In this document: piece after piece, positions 43,980 to 56,405 of the stretch
Layout: each line of letters starts with the position of its first letter
Position numbering within the stretch: the stretch's first letter is position 1
Origin: Strongylocentrotus purpuratus
Taxonomy: Eukaryota > Echinodermata > Echinoidea > Camarodonta > Strongylocentrotidae
Direction: 5' to 3'
Assembly: GCF_000002235.5 (NCBI RefSeq)
Contig: NW_022145601.1
Location: 4,709,563-4,773,562 of the forward strand
DNA length: 64,000 nucleotides
The notes under the pieces: model-generated
Told to the model about the DNA's origin: nothing
Database searches by the model: none
The model's input: the letters and a program-made list of their open reading frames with translations, nothing else
Made by a program: the position numbers and the translations under genes

Positions 43980-46900
43980 ATCATAATTATCATTATTTCT
44001 TAATGGATGCATATTATTTGTTGCTTACTAAGGTAAAGAAAAAAAGATTACATTCACGAACAAAATTTGGTTATTTACACTCATATTTTGAGTCATTTCC
44101 TTTCACAAGGTGAGTAGCCTAAGCATCATGAAAGGCATGTAGAAAACCACCGTCTAATATTTTCATGAAACGCCCCCAGGTCTTGCCCTCCTCTTCTTTC
44201 AGCTTCACCCACCTTCTCTTCATTTTCATTTTTACATAAGTTATCATCGATATGTAGCTTCTGTCATTTTGCTCTATGTCTCTATGTGGCGGCGCTTGGG
44301 ATATGAAGGAAAGTCTGACCCCCAGTTAACGTATCTGCCAACCTCCAATATAGGAAGAAATCATTTTCACTTCATCTGTTTCTTCTTGTTGTTCTTCTTC
44401 ATCTGATTTGTTTATTGTGGTTAATATTTATTGACTCTTTTCCATAGGGATAACAGATTATATTTACATACAGTGTTCCGTTGACGCTTTTCCTTGCCGC
44501 CAGTGCGCCCATACACTTTTACAATTCTCCTGCCGCAAGTTGATACACACGCATGCAAAATCAGTGGCGTAATGAGCCAAACATTATTGAGGGAGCTGAG
44601 CCAGAAAAGGCTCCGGTGTCAATCCGTTTGATGGGGGGGGGGGGGGGGGGAGAGAGGGGGAGGGGGGATACATCCGCCCTTTCCTGAAATAAGAAGTTAA
44701 TGCGGATATTCCATCCATACACATTCACAGTATAGCAACTCCGTTGGTTAATTACATATTTTATTTTCAAAATGATTTCAAAATGAAACGCTATGAACTA
44801 CAGAAAATTAGGTCTTGACTTAACATGCACCATTTCCATTTTATTCATATTGGATAGGCAGCGTTAAATATCATTTACTTTGGGCGACCTTCCACTTTCG
44901 GGGAAGGAGACTCAGTCCTCTCATTCCTTTCTAATTATGTTATAACAATTGCTCAAATTTCTTTCTTTTTTATTTTACAATCAAATTATTCTGCGAGAAA
45001 GCATATCAATAGTAAAACTTTTCATTGTAGACGACCTCGTAATATAAATATTGTGTCACATTGTTTTGTAGAACTTTAACTCATTATTTATATATACAAA
45101 TAATGCTCATTTCAATGATTTTTAAAAATAACTATTTATGGGTAGGGAGACCGCTTACAAAACTTCCTGTGGACATGCCCCGTAGTCTACCCGGAATCGC
45201 CGCATCTTTTTGCAGTAATGTTTCAATCATCTTCCCTCAGTTTGGAAAGATGATATTATATAAGCCTACAGTAAAGGTAGGGTATGAGAGGAGTTCCCCT
45301 TTTCTTTTAAGGCATTTTTTATAATTGAAAACAAAGACTTGCAATCAGAAGACATAGGGGAAGAGAGTTACTGCGAAAATTCAGCCATTTACATGTTCAG
45401 GAAACACTTCCTAGGTCCCCTGTATTTAATACAATTGACCAATAATGTAGCTGGATACTGGCTTGACGGTATTTATAATTACGCCAATGTACCAAGCGTA
45501 TCAATATCAACGAAAGTTGAAGGGGTTAAACAAAAAATAAAATACCATCCCGCCACTCGCCAAAATTAGAAGACTTTGTATGTCACTGTGTACCAAATTT
45601 GCATCATAGCGACTCCCCCCCCTTTACATGGTATATATACCTTATTTACGTTTTCTAATTTGAAACTTTGCATTGAGGACTTTTTTGCCTACACAGGTAA
45701 TTAATCAAAGTCTGACCTCAATGTTCACACCTTCTCTCCTCGCTCATGGCGATAATCAGTGTTAATTTACTTTACCAAGTAGATAATTATTCCGATTTCG
45801 GGGGAATGCACCTCTTCGTCTAAACATGCTCTAAATGTATACATGTACAGGAGAGCAGCAGCGTCGAGCTCTATCAATTTCCAACCGAGAAAATGACTTG
45901 CTTTTTCTGTTTAGTTAGGAATTGTTGAAGGTAGTCAAATAATTGAATTTTGAATATTTTCTCGCAAATTTTCTGGTGATTTAAAAACCAAAAAAGAGAA
46001 GGGGCAACTGGATTCGCATCCCTTGTAATAAATAAAGCCCAATTTATACAGCTGCAAGCCGTCCTTATTTTGGACTGAAAAGTCGGTCTTTAATTATGAT
46101 CATGATTGAACATAATTATCCATCATGTACAGTTGTGTACTAGTGTTATTACAATATTGAACACGATGATCATATCTAAATCATATACCGTTAACTGTAA
46201 CTGTCAAATTAACAAAAGAGAGAAGGTAAAACAATATCGTATACCGTCCTACCCCGACCCCGGCGACCTAAATGTGTGTCCACAAAGTAAATTTCTAGCT
46301 GAAATACAAGGATCACAATTAAATTCCATGCCCCCCCCCCCCCCGCCCCCACGAGACCGGCCCCGACACGAAGGATTTAGACGTTTCTGACGCATTTGAA
46401 GATATTCTTACAGCGTTTCGCGTAATATCTACAAATATACAGTGTATATATATATTTATATATAAATAATGTTGTCGACTTGATGTGGTTGCTCAACATA
46501 CAATTAATTAAATTAAGTTATTAGGGGTGGGTGTGCTAGTAACAGATTACATCATAAATATGATAGAGAGTGGTAGAATGTACTTTTTAAAATATTTTTT
46601 TACATGATATTTTTTTACTTATATAATGTTTTGATCAGCCAAACCTCGGAAAACATAATCGATCTGCCATCAATCCAAAATCCAAAGCAGGTCCGCCACT
46701 ACACTCGTTATATGATTAATTGGCAAATACGAAATGGTCCTGCTGTGCAGCTTACTTCTACTATATTGACGAATGAGAGTTAAACTTGGAAAGAATTTAA
46801 TTTACTTTACTGAACATGTACTGTACTAGGAAATGCATATTGAGAAGGTCAAGTATTATGATCAATGCCTATATAGCTTAGTAACGAATGAATACATAAA

Positions 46901-47590
46901 TATTCACATGGAGCTTTATAAGATAAGAAAATGAAAAAGAATGTTTCTGCTGTGCATAATTTTCTAGGTAAACTGAAAAGTAATTTATTTTTCTCCTTTC
47001 GGGGAAATTTCATTTCTGAATAATGAACTTCAGCATTTTGTATGAAGTGAAATGATCTTGGTGGTTATTTGGAGATCCGGTTTTCTCTTTGAATCCGACT
47101 GAAATTACATTTTGATTCATAATATGTGAGTAGTGCTCAAACAGACACTGTCCTCTCTCTATTGACATTTTCTGTATTTTCTGGCATGAATGGCCTGTCA
47201 TAGTTAACTCCAACTTAAAGTCGATCTTAGTCTTTGTGAAACATCCCCCATGTCATTCTTCTACAAAATATGCAGCTGACATAACATCATGATGTTTCAA
47301 TACTGACCATAAGTAATAATTCAGTTAAAGATGTTTATACATGTATTACTCACTATTCACTTTATTTAACCTGTTAACACACTACCTGTCGGATCTAAAA
47401 GCGTGTCTAAAAGCACTTATCCTCATATCAATATGATGGTCTGGCTACATGCAAACAGCATGAATCATGTAAAGAGACTGGACTTTAGTGTTATAAAGAT
47501 ATATATTTATATAAAAAATTGTTTTACGAGTTCGCAAACAATACAAAGTCGCTCGCATTTTCGTAGAAAATATTGAAATCAGACATGTTG
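43980..47590. other. Intron between LRR exons 1 and 2, no gene
   Basis: AT-rich, with a poly-G tract at 44631-44667, a poly-C tract at 46329-46344, TATA runs near 46441-46470 and one MITE end at 47190-47250. Short frames (for example 45061-45324) show no domain or splice boundaries. Confidence 0.55.
47190..47250. mobile_element. MITE (same family), end fragment
   Basis: CCTGTCATAGTTAACTCCAA and AGTCGATCTTAGTCTTTGTG match the right terminus of the 18719 element. Only this end is present, in the intron before the LRR-exon array. Confidence 0.6.
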
Positions 47591-47644
47591 TCTATGATTG
47601 GTAATACTATTCACTCCATTCAACCTGTCCTGTCACATCACCAG

Positions 47645-47809
47645 ATTGAGAAGCTAACGCACTGGCACGCAGATCTGGGTTCTGCTGCATCCTCTCATTA
47701 CGCGAGAGGTCTCTGCTCCATGCCAAATCTTCGATCACTGGATCTGTACAGGGTAAAGCTGAGTGATGAGTTCTACTCGACGATGGCCTCTGAGGCATCA
47801 AAATCAAAG
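47645..47809 (+). CDS. NLR LRR exon, unit 1
   Basis: 165 nt, acceptor CATCACCAG|ATT, donor ATCAAAG|GTATAC, phase 0-0. It reads IEKLTHWHADLGSAASSHYA, RGLCSMPNLRSLDLYRVKLS, DEFYSTMASEASKSK: about two ribonuclease-inhibitor-like LRRs of 27-28 residues. Exons of length divisible by three can be gained or lost without frame change. No in-frame stop; an ATG occurs before the acceptor by chance. Confidence 0.75.
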
Positions 47810-48487
47810 GTATACCAAACATGATTCCTATTCAACACGATTTTTGTTTTGCAAATAATTTTACATTCTTTAAATTCCACATATGAGGTAACTGTTTTTT
47901 CATACTAAAAAAAAGAAGAAATTCCACATTTTCATTAGTTATGAGGACTCTCATATCAATATTATAAATAGTTTTGCTATGCCGACAAGGAAAAAGAATC
48001 CTGTAAATAGAATGAACTTTGATGTCATAATGATATAAAAGCATATCAAAGCGTGTTAAAAAAGCACGTATTCTACAAATAGTATTTCGCATTCTATATT
48101 GAAAAATCATTTGAATGCTGTCAATAGTCGCAGGAAATTATTTCTACATTTTGTACATGTGCATGGTAAAGAGACGGATATAACGCTTTTGTTTTGCTTC
48201 AACAGACCATGTCTCTCTTTTCCAAATATTTATAATTGATGACGATGGTTTTTCTTTCTTCATCTCGTCTTTTTTTGCGCTAACCACACCCATTTCCCTC
48301 GGGTTTTTTCTCTCTCTATATTTTTTTGTCTCTGTATTTTTCCAGGCCTCTCTCTCTTTCTCCTTTCTTTTTTCTTTGCTTTAACGGTCTAAGTAGATGT
48401 TCATGATAAAACATTAATGACAGTATGAATATTTCAAAATAAATGTGTTCTTTTTACTCTATTGAACCTGTCCTGTCACATCACCAG

Positions 48488-48652
48488 ATTGAGGAGCTAA
48501 AGCTCGGGGGCGCAGATCTGGGTTCTCATGCATTCTCTCATTACGCGAGAGGTCTCTGCTCAATGCCAAATCTTCGATCACTGGATCTGCGCAGTATGAA
48601 GCTGAGTGATGAGTTCTACTCGACGATAGCCTCTGAGGCATCAAAATCAAAG
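48488..48652 (+). CDS. NLR LRR exon, unit 2
   Basis: Same 165-nt design, reading IEELKLGGADLGSHAFSHYA, RGLCSMPNLRSLDLRSMKLS, DEFYSTIASEASKSK. Nearly identical to unit 5. It differs from unit 1 mainly at the residues after IEEL and after SLDL. Confidence 0.75.
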
Positions 48653-49521
48653 GTATACCAAACATGATTTCTATTCAAAACGATTTTTGTTTTTCCAAAT
48701 ATTTGTTTGCATTGCTCAAACTCCACATATGAGAAAACAGTTTTTTCATATCACATATAAATAAATTAAACATTTTCACGAGTTACGAGGACTCTTATAT
48801 CAATAATATAAATAGTTTGGCTATATGCTGATAAGGAAAAAAAGACCTGTAAATAGAATGATCTTTGGTTTCATAATGATATAAGGTAACTGTTTTTTTC
48901 ATATTTGATTTTTTTTAATACACATTTTCATTAGTTACGAGGACTCTCATATCAATAATATAAATAGTTTGGCTATACTGACGAGGAAAAAAAGACCTGT
49001 AAATAGATATAAACGCATATCAGAGTGTGTTTTAAAAGCACGTATTCTACAAATATTATTTCTTATTCTATATTGAACAATTATTTAAATTTTGTCAATA
49101 GTCGCAGGAAATTAATTCTACATGTACATGGTAAATAGATGGATATACTATTTTTTGTTTGTTTCATTGAACAGACATGGTCTCACTTTCCAACTATCTA
49201 TACATTGATGGCATTTGTTTGTCTTTCTTTATCTTTCTTTTCACTTACCACACCACTTGCTATTTAATCAAATCTACAATCAACATTAATATTTTCATAC
49301 ACATCATTCCAATCGAGAGACTCTCTCTGTATCTCTGTATGTCTCTGTCTATGACTCTCTCTCTCTCTCTCTTTCTCCCTTCTCTTTTCCCTTGCTTTAA
49401 AAGTCCAAGTGGAGGTTAATTATTGTCACATTGATGACAATAGAAAAAATTCAAATCAAACATGTCGTCCATACTTGATGATACTATTCACTCTATTCAA
49501 CCTGTTCTGTCACATCACCAG

Positions 49522-49686
49522 ATCGAGGTGCATAGCCACCGGCACTCGGATCTGGGTTCTCATGCATCCTCTCATTACGCGAGAGGTCTCTGCTCAATGC
49601 CAAATCTTCGAGCACTGACGCTGGGCAGATTGGAGCTGAGTGATGAGTTCTACTCAACGATGGCCTCTGAGGCATCAAAATCAAAG
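49522..49686 (+). CDS. NLR LRR exon, unit 3
   Basis: Acceptor CATCACCAG|ATC, donor ATCAAAG|GTAAAC. It reads IEVHSHRHSDLGSHASSHYA, RGLCSMPNLRALTLGRLELS, DEFYSTMASEASKSK. The first β-strand region (VHSHRHS) is strongly diverged from other units. Near-identical to unit 6. Confidence 0.75.
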
Positions 49687-50423
49687 GTAAACCAAACATG
49701 ATTCCTATTCAAAACGATTTTGTTTTGCAAATAATTTGTCATTGTTAAAATTCCACATATGATACACTGTTTTGTAATATTACAAATAAGAAATTACACA
49801 ATTTCCATGAATAACGAGGACTCTCATATTAATAATATAAATAGTTTGGTTATGCTCACAAAGGAGAAAATGACCTGTAAATAGATTGAACTTTAGTGCC
49901 ATAATGATATAAACGCATATCAGAGTGTGTTTTAAAAGAACGTATTCTACAAATACTATTTCTTATTCTATATTGAACAATTATTTAAATGTTGTCAATA
50001 GTCGCAGGAAATTAATTCTACATGTACATGGTAAATAGACGGATATACTATTTTATTTTGTTTCATTGAACAGACACGGTCTCACTTTCGAACTATCTAT
50101 AAATTGACGGTATTTGTTTGTCTTTCTTCATCTCGTCTTTCTTTTCACTTACCACACCACTTGCCATTTAATCAAATCTACAATCAACATTAGTATTTTC
50201 ATAACATCATTTTAATCGAGAGACTCTCTCTGTATCTCTGTATGTCTCTGTCTATGACTCTCTCTCTCTCTCTCTCTCTCCCTTCTCTTTTCCCTTGCTT
50301 TAAAAGTCCAAGTAGAGGTTAATGATGTCACATTGATGACAATAGAAAAAATTCAAATCAAACATGTCGTCCATACTTGATGATACTATTCACTCCATGC
50401 AACCTGTCCTGTCACATCACCAG

Positions 50424-50588
50424 ATTGAGAAGCTAAAGCACGAGGACGCGGATCTGGGTTCTGCTGCATCGTCTCATTACGCGATAGGTCTCTGCTCCAT
50501 GCCAAATCTTCGATCACTGACGCTGGACAGATTGGAGCTGAGTGATGAGTTCTACTCAACGATGGCCTCTGAGGCATCAAAATCAATG
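50424..50588 (+). CDS. NLR LRR exon, unit 4
   Basis: Reads IEKLKHEDADLGSAASSHYA, IGLCSMPNLRSLTLDRLELS, DEFYSTMASEASKSM with donor ATCAATG|GTAAAC; the terminal Met replaces the usual Lys, and the last exon bases TG are shared with the first LRR exon. Its first half is identical to that of unit 7. Confidence 0.75.
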
Positions 50589-51316
50589 GTAAACCAAACA
50601 TGATTCCTATTCAAAACGATTTTGTTTTGCAAATAATTTGTCATTGTTAAAATTCCACATATGATACACTGTTTTGTAATATTACAAATAAGAAATTACA
50701 CAATTTCCATGAGTAACGAGGACTCTCATATTAATAATAAAAATAGTTTGGTTATGCTCACAAGGAGAAAATGACCTGTAAATAGATTGAACTTTAGTGT
50801 CATAATGATATAAACGCATATCAGAGTGTGTTTTAAAAGAACGTATTCTACAAATACTATTTCTTATTCTATATTGAACAATTATTTAAATGTTGTCAAT
50901 AGTCGCAGGAAATTAATTCTACATGTACATGGTAAATAGACGGATATACTATTTTATTTTGTTTCATTGAACAGACACGGTCTCACTTTCGAACTATCTA
51001 TAAATTGACGGTATTTGTTTGTCTTTCTTCATCTCGTCTTTCTTTTCACTTACCACACCACTTGCCATTTAATCAAATCTACAATCAACATTAGTATTTT
51101 CATAACATCATTTTAATCGAGAGACTCTCTCTGTATCTCTGTATGTCTCTGTCTATGACTCTCTCTCTCTCTCTCTTCTCTTTTCCCTTGCTTTAAAAGT
51201 CCAAGTAGAGGTTAATGATGTCACATTGATGACAATAGAAAAAATTCAAATCAAACATGTCGTCCATACTTGATGATACTATTCACTCCATGCAACCTGT
51301 CCTGTCACATCACCAG

Positions 51317-51481
51317 ATTGAGGAGCTAAAGCTCGGGGGCGCAGATCTGGGTTCTCATGCATTCTCTCATTACGCGAGAGGTCTCTGCTCAATGCCAAAT
51401 CTTCGATCACTGGATCTGCGCAGTATGAAGCTGAGTGATGAGTTCTACTCGACGATAGCCTCTGAGGCATCAAAATCAAAG
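51317..51481 (+). CDS. NLR LRR exon, unit 5 (copy of unit 2)
   Basis: Same 55 residues as unit 2. Its upstream intron, however, resembles that of unit 4 (GTCCATACTTGATGATACTA and CACTCCATGCAACCTG) rather than unit 2. The duplication joint therefore falls at or near the acceptor of this exon. Confidence 0.75.
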
Positions 51482-52351
51482 GTATACCAAACATGATTTC
51501 TATTCAAAACGATTTTTGTTTTTCCAAATATTTGTTTGCATTGCTCAAACTCCACATATGAGAAAACAGTTTTTTCATATCAAATATAAATAAATTAAAC
51601 ATTTTCACGAGTTACGAGGACTCTTATATCAATAATATAAATAGTTTGGCTATATGCTGATAAGGAAAAAAAGACCTGTAAATAGAATGATCTTTGGTTT
51701 CATAATGATATAAGGTAACTGTTTTTTTCATATTTGATTTTTTTTAATACACATTTTCATTAGTTACGAGGACTCTCATATCAATAATATAAATAGTTTG
51801 GCTATACTGACGAGGAAAAAAAGACCTGTAAATAGATATAAACGCATATCAGAGTGTGTTTTAAAAGCACGTATTCTACAAATATTATTTCTTATTCTAT
51901 ATTGAACAATTATTTAAATTTTGTCAATAGTCGCAGGAAATTAATTCTACATGTACATGGTAAATAGATGGATATACTATTTTTTGTTTGTTTCATTGAA
52001 CAGACATGGTCTCACTTTCCAACTATCTATACATTGATGGCATTTGTTTGTCTTTCTTTATCTTTCTTTTCACTTACCACACCACTTGCTATTTAATCAA
52101 ATCTACAATCAACATTAATATTTTCATACACATCATTCCAATCGAGAGACTCTCTCTGTATCTCTGTATGTCTCTGTCTATGACTCTCTCTCTCTCTCTC
52201 TTTCTCCCTTCTCTTTTCCCTTGCTTTAAAAGTCCAAGTGGAGGTTAATTATTGTCACATTGATGACAATAGAAAAAAATTCAAATCAAACATGTCGTCC
52301 ATACTTGATGATACTATTCACTCTATTCAACCTGTTCTGTCACATCACCAG

Positions 52352-52516
52352 ATCGAGGTGCATAGCCACCGGCACTCGGATCTGGGTTCTCATGCATCCT
52401 CTCATTACGCGAGAGGTCTCTGCTCAATGCCAAATCTTCGAGCACTGACGCTGGGCAGATTGGAGCTGAGTGATGAGTTCTACTCAACGATGGCCTCTGA
52501 GGCATCAAAATCAAAG
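52352..52516 (+). CDS. NLR LRR exon, unit 6 (copy of unit 3)
   Basis: Same 55 residues as unit 3; introns on both sides also match almost base for base. It lies 2830 bp from unit 3. Confidence 0.75.
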
Positions 52517-53251
52517 GTAAACCAAACATGATTCCTATTCAAAACGATTTTGTTTTGCAAATAATTTGTCATTGTTAAAATTCCACATATGATACACTGT
52601 TTTGTAATATTACAAATAAGAAATTACACAATTTCCATGAATAACGAGGACTCTCATATTAATAATATAAATAGTTTGGTTATGCTCACAAAGGAGAAAA
52701 TGACCTGTAAATAGATTGAACTTTAGTGTCATAATGATATAAACGCATATCAGAGTGTGTTTTAAAAGAACGTATTCTACAAATACTATTTCTTATTCTA
52801 TATTGAACAATTATTTAAATGTTGTCAATAGTCGCAGGAAATTAATTCTACATGTACATGGTAAATAGACGGATATACTATTTTATTTTGTTTCATTGAA
52901 CAGACACGGTCTCACTTTCGAACTATCTATAAATTGACGGTATTTGTTTGTCTTTCTTCATCTCGTCTTTCTTTTCACTTACCACACCACTTGCCATTTA
53001 ATCAAATCTACAATCAACATTAGTATTTTCATAACATCATTTTAATCGAGAGACTCTCTCTGTATCTCTGTATGTCTCTGTCTATGACTCTCTCTCTCTC
53101 TCTCTCTCCCTTCTCTTTTCCCTTGCTTTAAAAGTCCAAGTAGAGGTTAATGATGTCACATTGATGACAATAGAAAAAATTCAAATCAAACATGTCGTCC
53201 ATACTTGATGATACTATTCACTCCATGCAACCTGTCCTGTCACATCACCAG

Positions 53252-53416
53252 ATTGAGAAGCTAAAGCACGAGGACGCGGATCTGGGTTCTGCTGCATCGT
53301 CTCATTACGCGATAGGTCTCTGCTCCATGCCAAATCTTCAATCACTGGATATTGACCATGTGAAGCTGAGTAATGAGTTCTATTCGACGTTGGCTTCAGA
53401 GGCATCAACATCAAAG
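53252..53416 (+). CDS. NLR LRR exon, unit 7 (chimeric)
   Basis: Begins exactly like unit 4 (IEKLKHEDADLGSAASSHYA, IGLCSMPNL) and from the CCAAATCTTC onward switches to a different sequence, QSLDIDHVKLSNEFYSTLAS then EASTSK, with synonymous changes (TTCTATTCGACGTTGGCTTC) also seen in the remnant at 63793. A crossover inside the exon explains this. Donor ATCAAAG|GTATAC, still phase 0. Confidence 0.75.
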
Positions 53417-54181
53417 GTATACCAAACATGATTTCTATTCAAAACGATTTTTGTTTTTCCAAATATTTGTTTGCATTGTTCAAACTCCACATATGAGAAA
53501 ACTGTTTTTTCATATCAAATATAAATAAATTACACATTTTCATGAGTTACGAGGACTCTCATATCAATAATATAAATAGTTTGGCTATATGCTGATGAGC
53601 AAAAAAGACCTGTAAATACAATGATCTTTGGTTTCATAATGATATAAAAGCATATCAAAGTGTGTTCTAAAAGCACGTATTCTACAAATATAGGATTTCT
53701 CGGTTACTTTCGTAAGCTTTTCATTCGTTTTGATACAAAGTTCATTCAAATTCGCGAAATAAAGCTGCCGGCGTGTAAATTTTATTCAAAATAACACTTT
53801 TTTCAATTGATTTACTAATTCGGTCAATGGATTAAGCACTTGTTTCATTCAATTTAACAACCGCTTACAAATGCGCAGTTTGCATTCATTTTCGTCAACA
53901 ATGGCAAATCGGACGTCCGTACCATTCAATTTCACTTTGGGTCTTTCTAAATAACAAAGTTTTCATTCATATTCGCCTATCTTTACAAACCTATGGTATA
54001 CATGGTATATGCACATGTTTCTCATCTAAATTAAACAAATGAGTTATATAACATGTTCTCTTTACGGACTTTATCGTACTCGGTCTTTTTTTGTAAGAGA
54101 CATTACGTGAACAAAAATGATAATGTCATGCATGATGTAATTATGATCATTAAAATATATAGTATTTACCACAATAAATCA

Positions 54182-54320
54182 ATGTATCTACCTATTATTT
54201 GCTAGTTTATCCAAACTACGCCACCTTCGAGAACACTCTAAAAAGTCACAATCGCGCATGCGCCCACCCCCATACATCGCCTTCACGTGCGCATCGCACG
54301 CCCGCCATTCATCCTCTTTC
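54182..54320 (+). repeat. DIRS left inverted terminal repeat
   Basis: ATGTATCTACCTATTATTTG through CGCCCGCCATTCATCCTCTTTC; an exact-length inverted match to 60758-60896. The outer left tail ATTTACCACAATAAATCA (54164-54181) is unique to this side and is complemented in the internal region. Confidence 0.85.
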
Positions 54321-54754
54321 TATTCTCGCCCACCGAGATAGACATCGTATACAGCTGAGTCACATTAAAATCAAGGATCTTGTCCTTTTTTCGTTGGGCT
54401 TAGCTCTTTTTACGTATTGAATTCCGTTCTCATAATAAATGCTGTTAATATTATGGGGCGGGTTCCCTAGTCACATTTTTATTTTTGCGGAAATTTGAGT
54501 TTCATTTCTGCTTCGCATATTTCCTTTTTCGCGATCGTAAATTAAGACTTTGTTACGCCGCTGGTTAAGGCGTTGGGTCTTGGCGTTAAACGGCCGTTGG
54601 TTGCGTTGGCGAGTAATTTATTCATCGCCCTTTGTTCCAACTTGGTTCGTTTCGCTTCGTGGTTCACTGCTTCAGCGGTGCGGCCTTTTTGTTGCGTTCG
54701 TGATTGTTGGATTTATTTTTCGTGCATGCGTTGGATTTAGTTTGATATAAAAAC

Positions 54755-55040
54755 ATTTTATTTGAAACTGTTGGCTGGATAATTTGGTGAGCGGGGAGTT
54801 GTTAAGCTCGCTCGCTCCTTTTGTCTGGCGTTTCTCTTTGTTTACTTGCATTTTATTTGAAACTGTTGGCTGGATAGTTTGGTGAGCGCGGAGTTGGTTA
54901 TTCTCGCTCGCTCCTTTTGTCTGGCGTTTCTCTTTGTTACTTGCATTTTATTTGAAACTGTTGGCTGGATAATTTGGTGAGCGGGGAGTTTGTTAATCTC
55001 GCTCGCTCCTTTTTTCTGGTGTTTCTCTTTGGTTTACTTT
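54755..55040 (+). repeat. Three ~95-bp tandem repeats in DIRS leader
   Basis: Three copies beginning TTTTATTTGAAACTGTTGGC and ending TCTGGCGTTTCTCTTTG, each containing GGTGAGCGGGGAGTT and CTCGCTCGCTCC. They lie directly upstream of the gag-like start, where a promoter or packaging function is possible but not shown. Confidence 0.8.
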
Positions 55041-55059
55041 TTGTGTATTCAGGTTCGTG

Positions 55060-55317
55060 ATGGATGCGTCGGAGCCTGGTACTCTTGTTTCTCCTCCAGC
55101 TGGTGCAGCTACGGGAGGGGTGTTTGTCAAGCCGACCACTCGTTTATTCAGTGTGGCGGCAGGTAAGTTAGGGAGCGCTACTAGCGTCTCTCGGACAGGC
55201 TCGTTTATAATTACCGGCTCGACTCTGTCGGGCTCGGTAAGACAGCCATTGTTGGGACCTGGTGTCCCAGCAAGGGGGCGATCGGTTTACCGATCGTTAG
55301 CCCCCAACGCACGATAG
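55060..55317 (+). pseudogene. DIRS gag-like frame, N-terminal
   Basis: From ATG at 55060: MDASEPGTLVSPPAGAATGG, VFVKPTTRLFSVAAGKLGSA and on to a stop after 85 residues. Ser/Pro/Gly-rich and without a known fold, as expected of DIRS gag N-termini. Further gag-like pieces appear in broken frames: 57091-57279 (DVQTLFESSFPEAFTLAVPG), and about 57550-57650 where PGKKRKRSNVPLPSVS forms a basic patch. Many stops and internal duplications show decay. Confidence 0.5.
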
Positions 55318-55489
55318 AAAAGGGCGTCATTGGTCTGCCGGCCTCTGACGTTCATGCTCTGGGGATGAGTGTCGCCATTGCGGCCACTGACACTCGGACC
55401 TTGGGGAAGAGTGTCGCCATTGCGGCCACTGACACTCGGAACCCGATCACTGGCTTTGCTCCCGCTAGTGACACGTGCAACAACTTGAG

Positions 55490-56405
55490 CGATTCCGCAG
55501 TCCTCGAGACTAGCTTGAATCCTCAGGGGCCGGCTTCCTCCCGTCGGGTGGAAGTCGTAAGAGACTTTCCGACCTGCCCGCTAGGGTACTGTCCGTCAGT
55601 CTCGAGTGTTTACTCGAGTGAATCCGCAGCACCCCGTGCCGCTTTGATCACTCAATAGTAGTACACTCTTGCTTGCTCTCACGCTCCCGTCACAGTCGGG
55701 TGCTTTTGAGACAAGCAAAATATATCCGACCGCCTGGTCGGCAGTGCCGCCCGATTTTCAAATATCCGGCGGTTATCTGATATCCGCCACCGGATACCGG
55801 TTGGGATAACGGTGTGAATTCGGAACCGAACCGGTTTGCCGATTCGGATCCGATTTAAGCCCTGAATGTCTCAGTTTGCCTTTTGTGCAGCTGCAGTCAC
55901 TCAGAGTGTCGTTGTTTATGCGACCTCTGACACTCGGGCCTCGGTCACTGGCTACACAGTGACATGGGCTTTTTGAGAGATTCGGCAGCACTCTGTGCAG
56001 CCTTGGATCCTCAGGAGTGGGTTCCCTCCCGTCAGTCGGGTTGGGAGTCGTAAGAGACTGTCTGACCCTCCCGTCCAGGGTACTGTCTGTCAGTCTCGAG
56101 TGTCTACTCGAGTGAATCCGCCGCACCCCGTGCCGCCATGATAACTCAGGAGTACACGTGCAACAAAGATTCCGCGTCCTCGGGACTAGCTTGAATCCTC
56201 AGGGGCCGGCTTCCTCCCATCGGGTGGAAGTCGTAAGAGACTTTCCGACCGGCCCACTAGGGTACTGTCCGTCAGTCTCGAGTGTTTACTTGAATGATTC
56301 CGCAGCACCCCGTGCCGCCTTGATCACTCAATAGTAGTACACTCTTGCTAGCTCTTTCGCTCCCGTCACAGTCGGGTGCTTATGAGACGAGCTAAATATA
56401 TTTAT
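55490..56405. repeat. Internal direct repeats in DIRS body
   Basis: A ~245-bp unit (CTTGAATCCTCAGGGGCCGG, TCGTAAGAGACTTTCCGACC, GTCCGTCAGTCTCGAGTGTT, CACAGTCGGGTGCTT) occurs at about 55490-55735 and 56165-56405, with a more diverged partial copy at 55990-56140. It expands the gag-like part. Confidence 0.7.

Larger units (their letters stand above)
48430..53260. repeat. Tandem duplication of a three-exon LRR block (2.83 kb)
   Basis: Units 2-3-4 recur as 5-6-7 with exon spacings of 2829, 2830 and 2828 bp. Introns match over long runs, including the CT dinucleotide tract (ACTCTCTCTCT at about 49354, 50258, 51160, 52182, 53090) and TAGTCGCAGGAAATTAATTC. Differences are mainly single bases and CT-tract length, so the event is recent. 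Confidence 0.85.

Noticed and set aside
47573..53192. ATG codons ahead of each LRR exon (MSSILDDTIHS-type reads) as separate small proteins
   Set aside because: The ATG lies upstream of the CACATCACCAG acceptor in intron sequence; the exon begins at ATTGAG in phase 0 and continues the receptor frame.
47607..53429. Recurrent minus-strand frames of 68-71 codons
   Set aside because: Antisense shadows of the duplicated LRR exons; they repeat only because the exons do.
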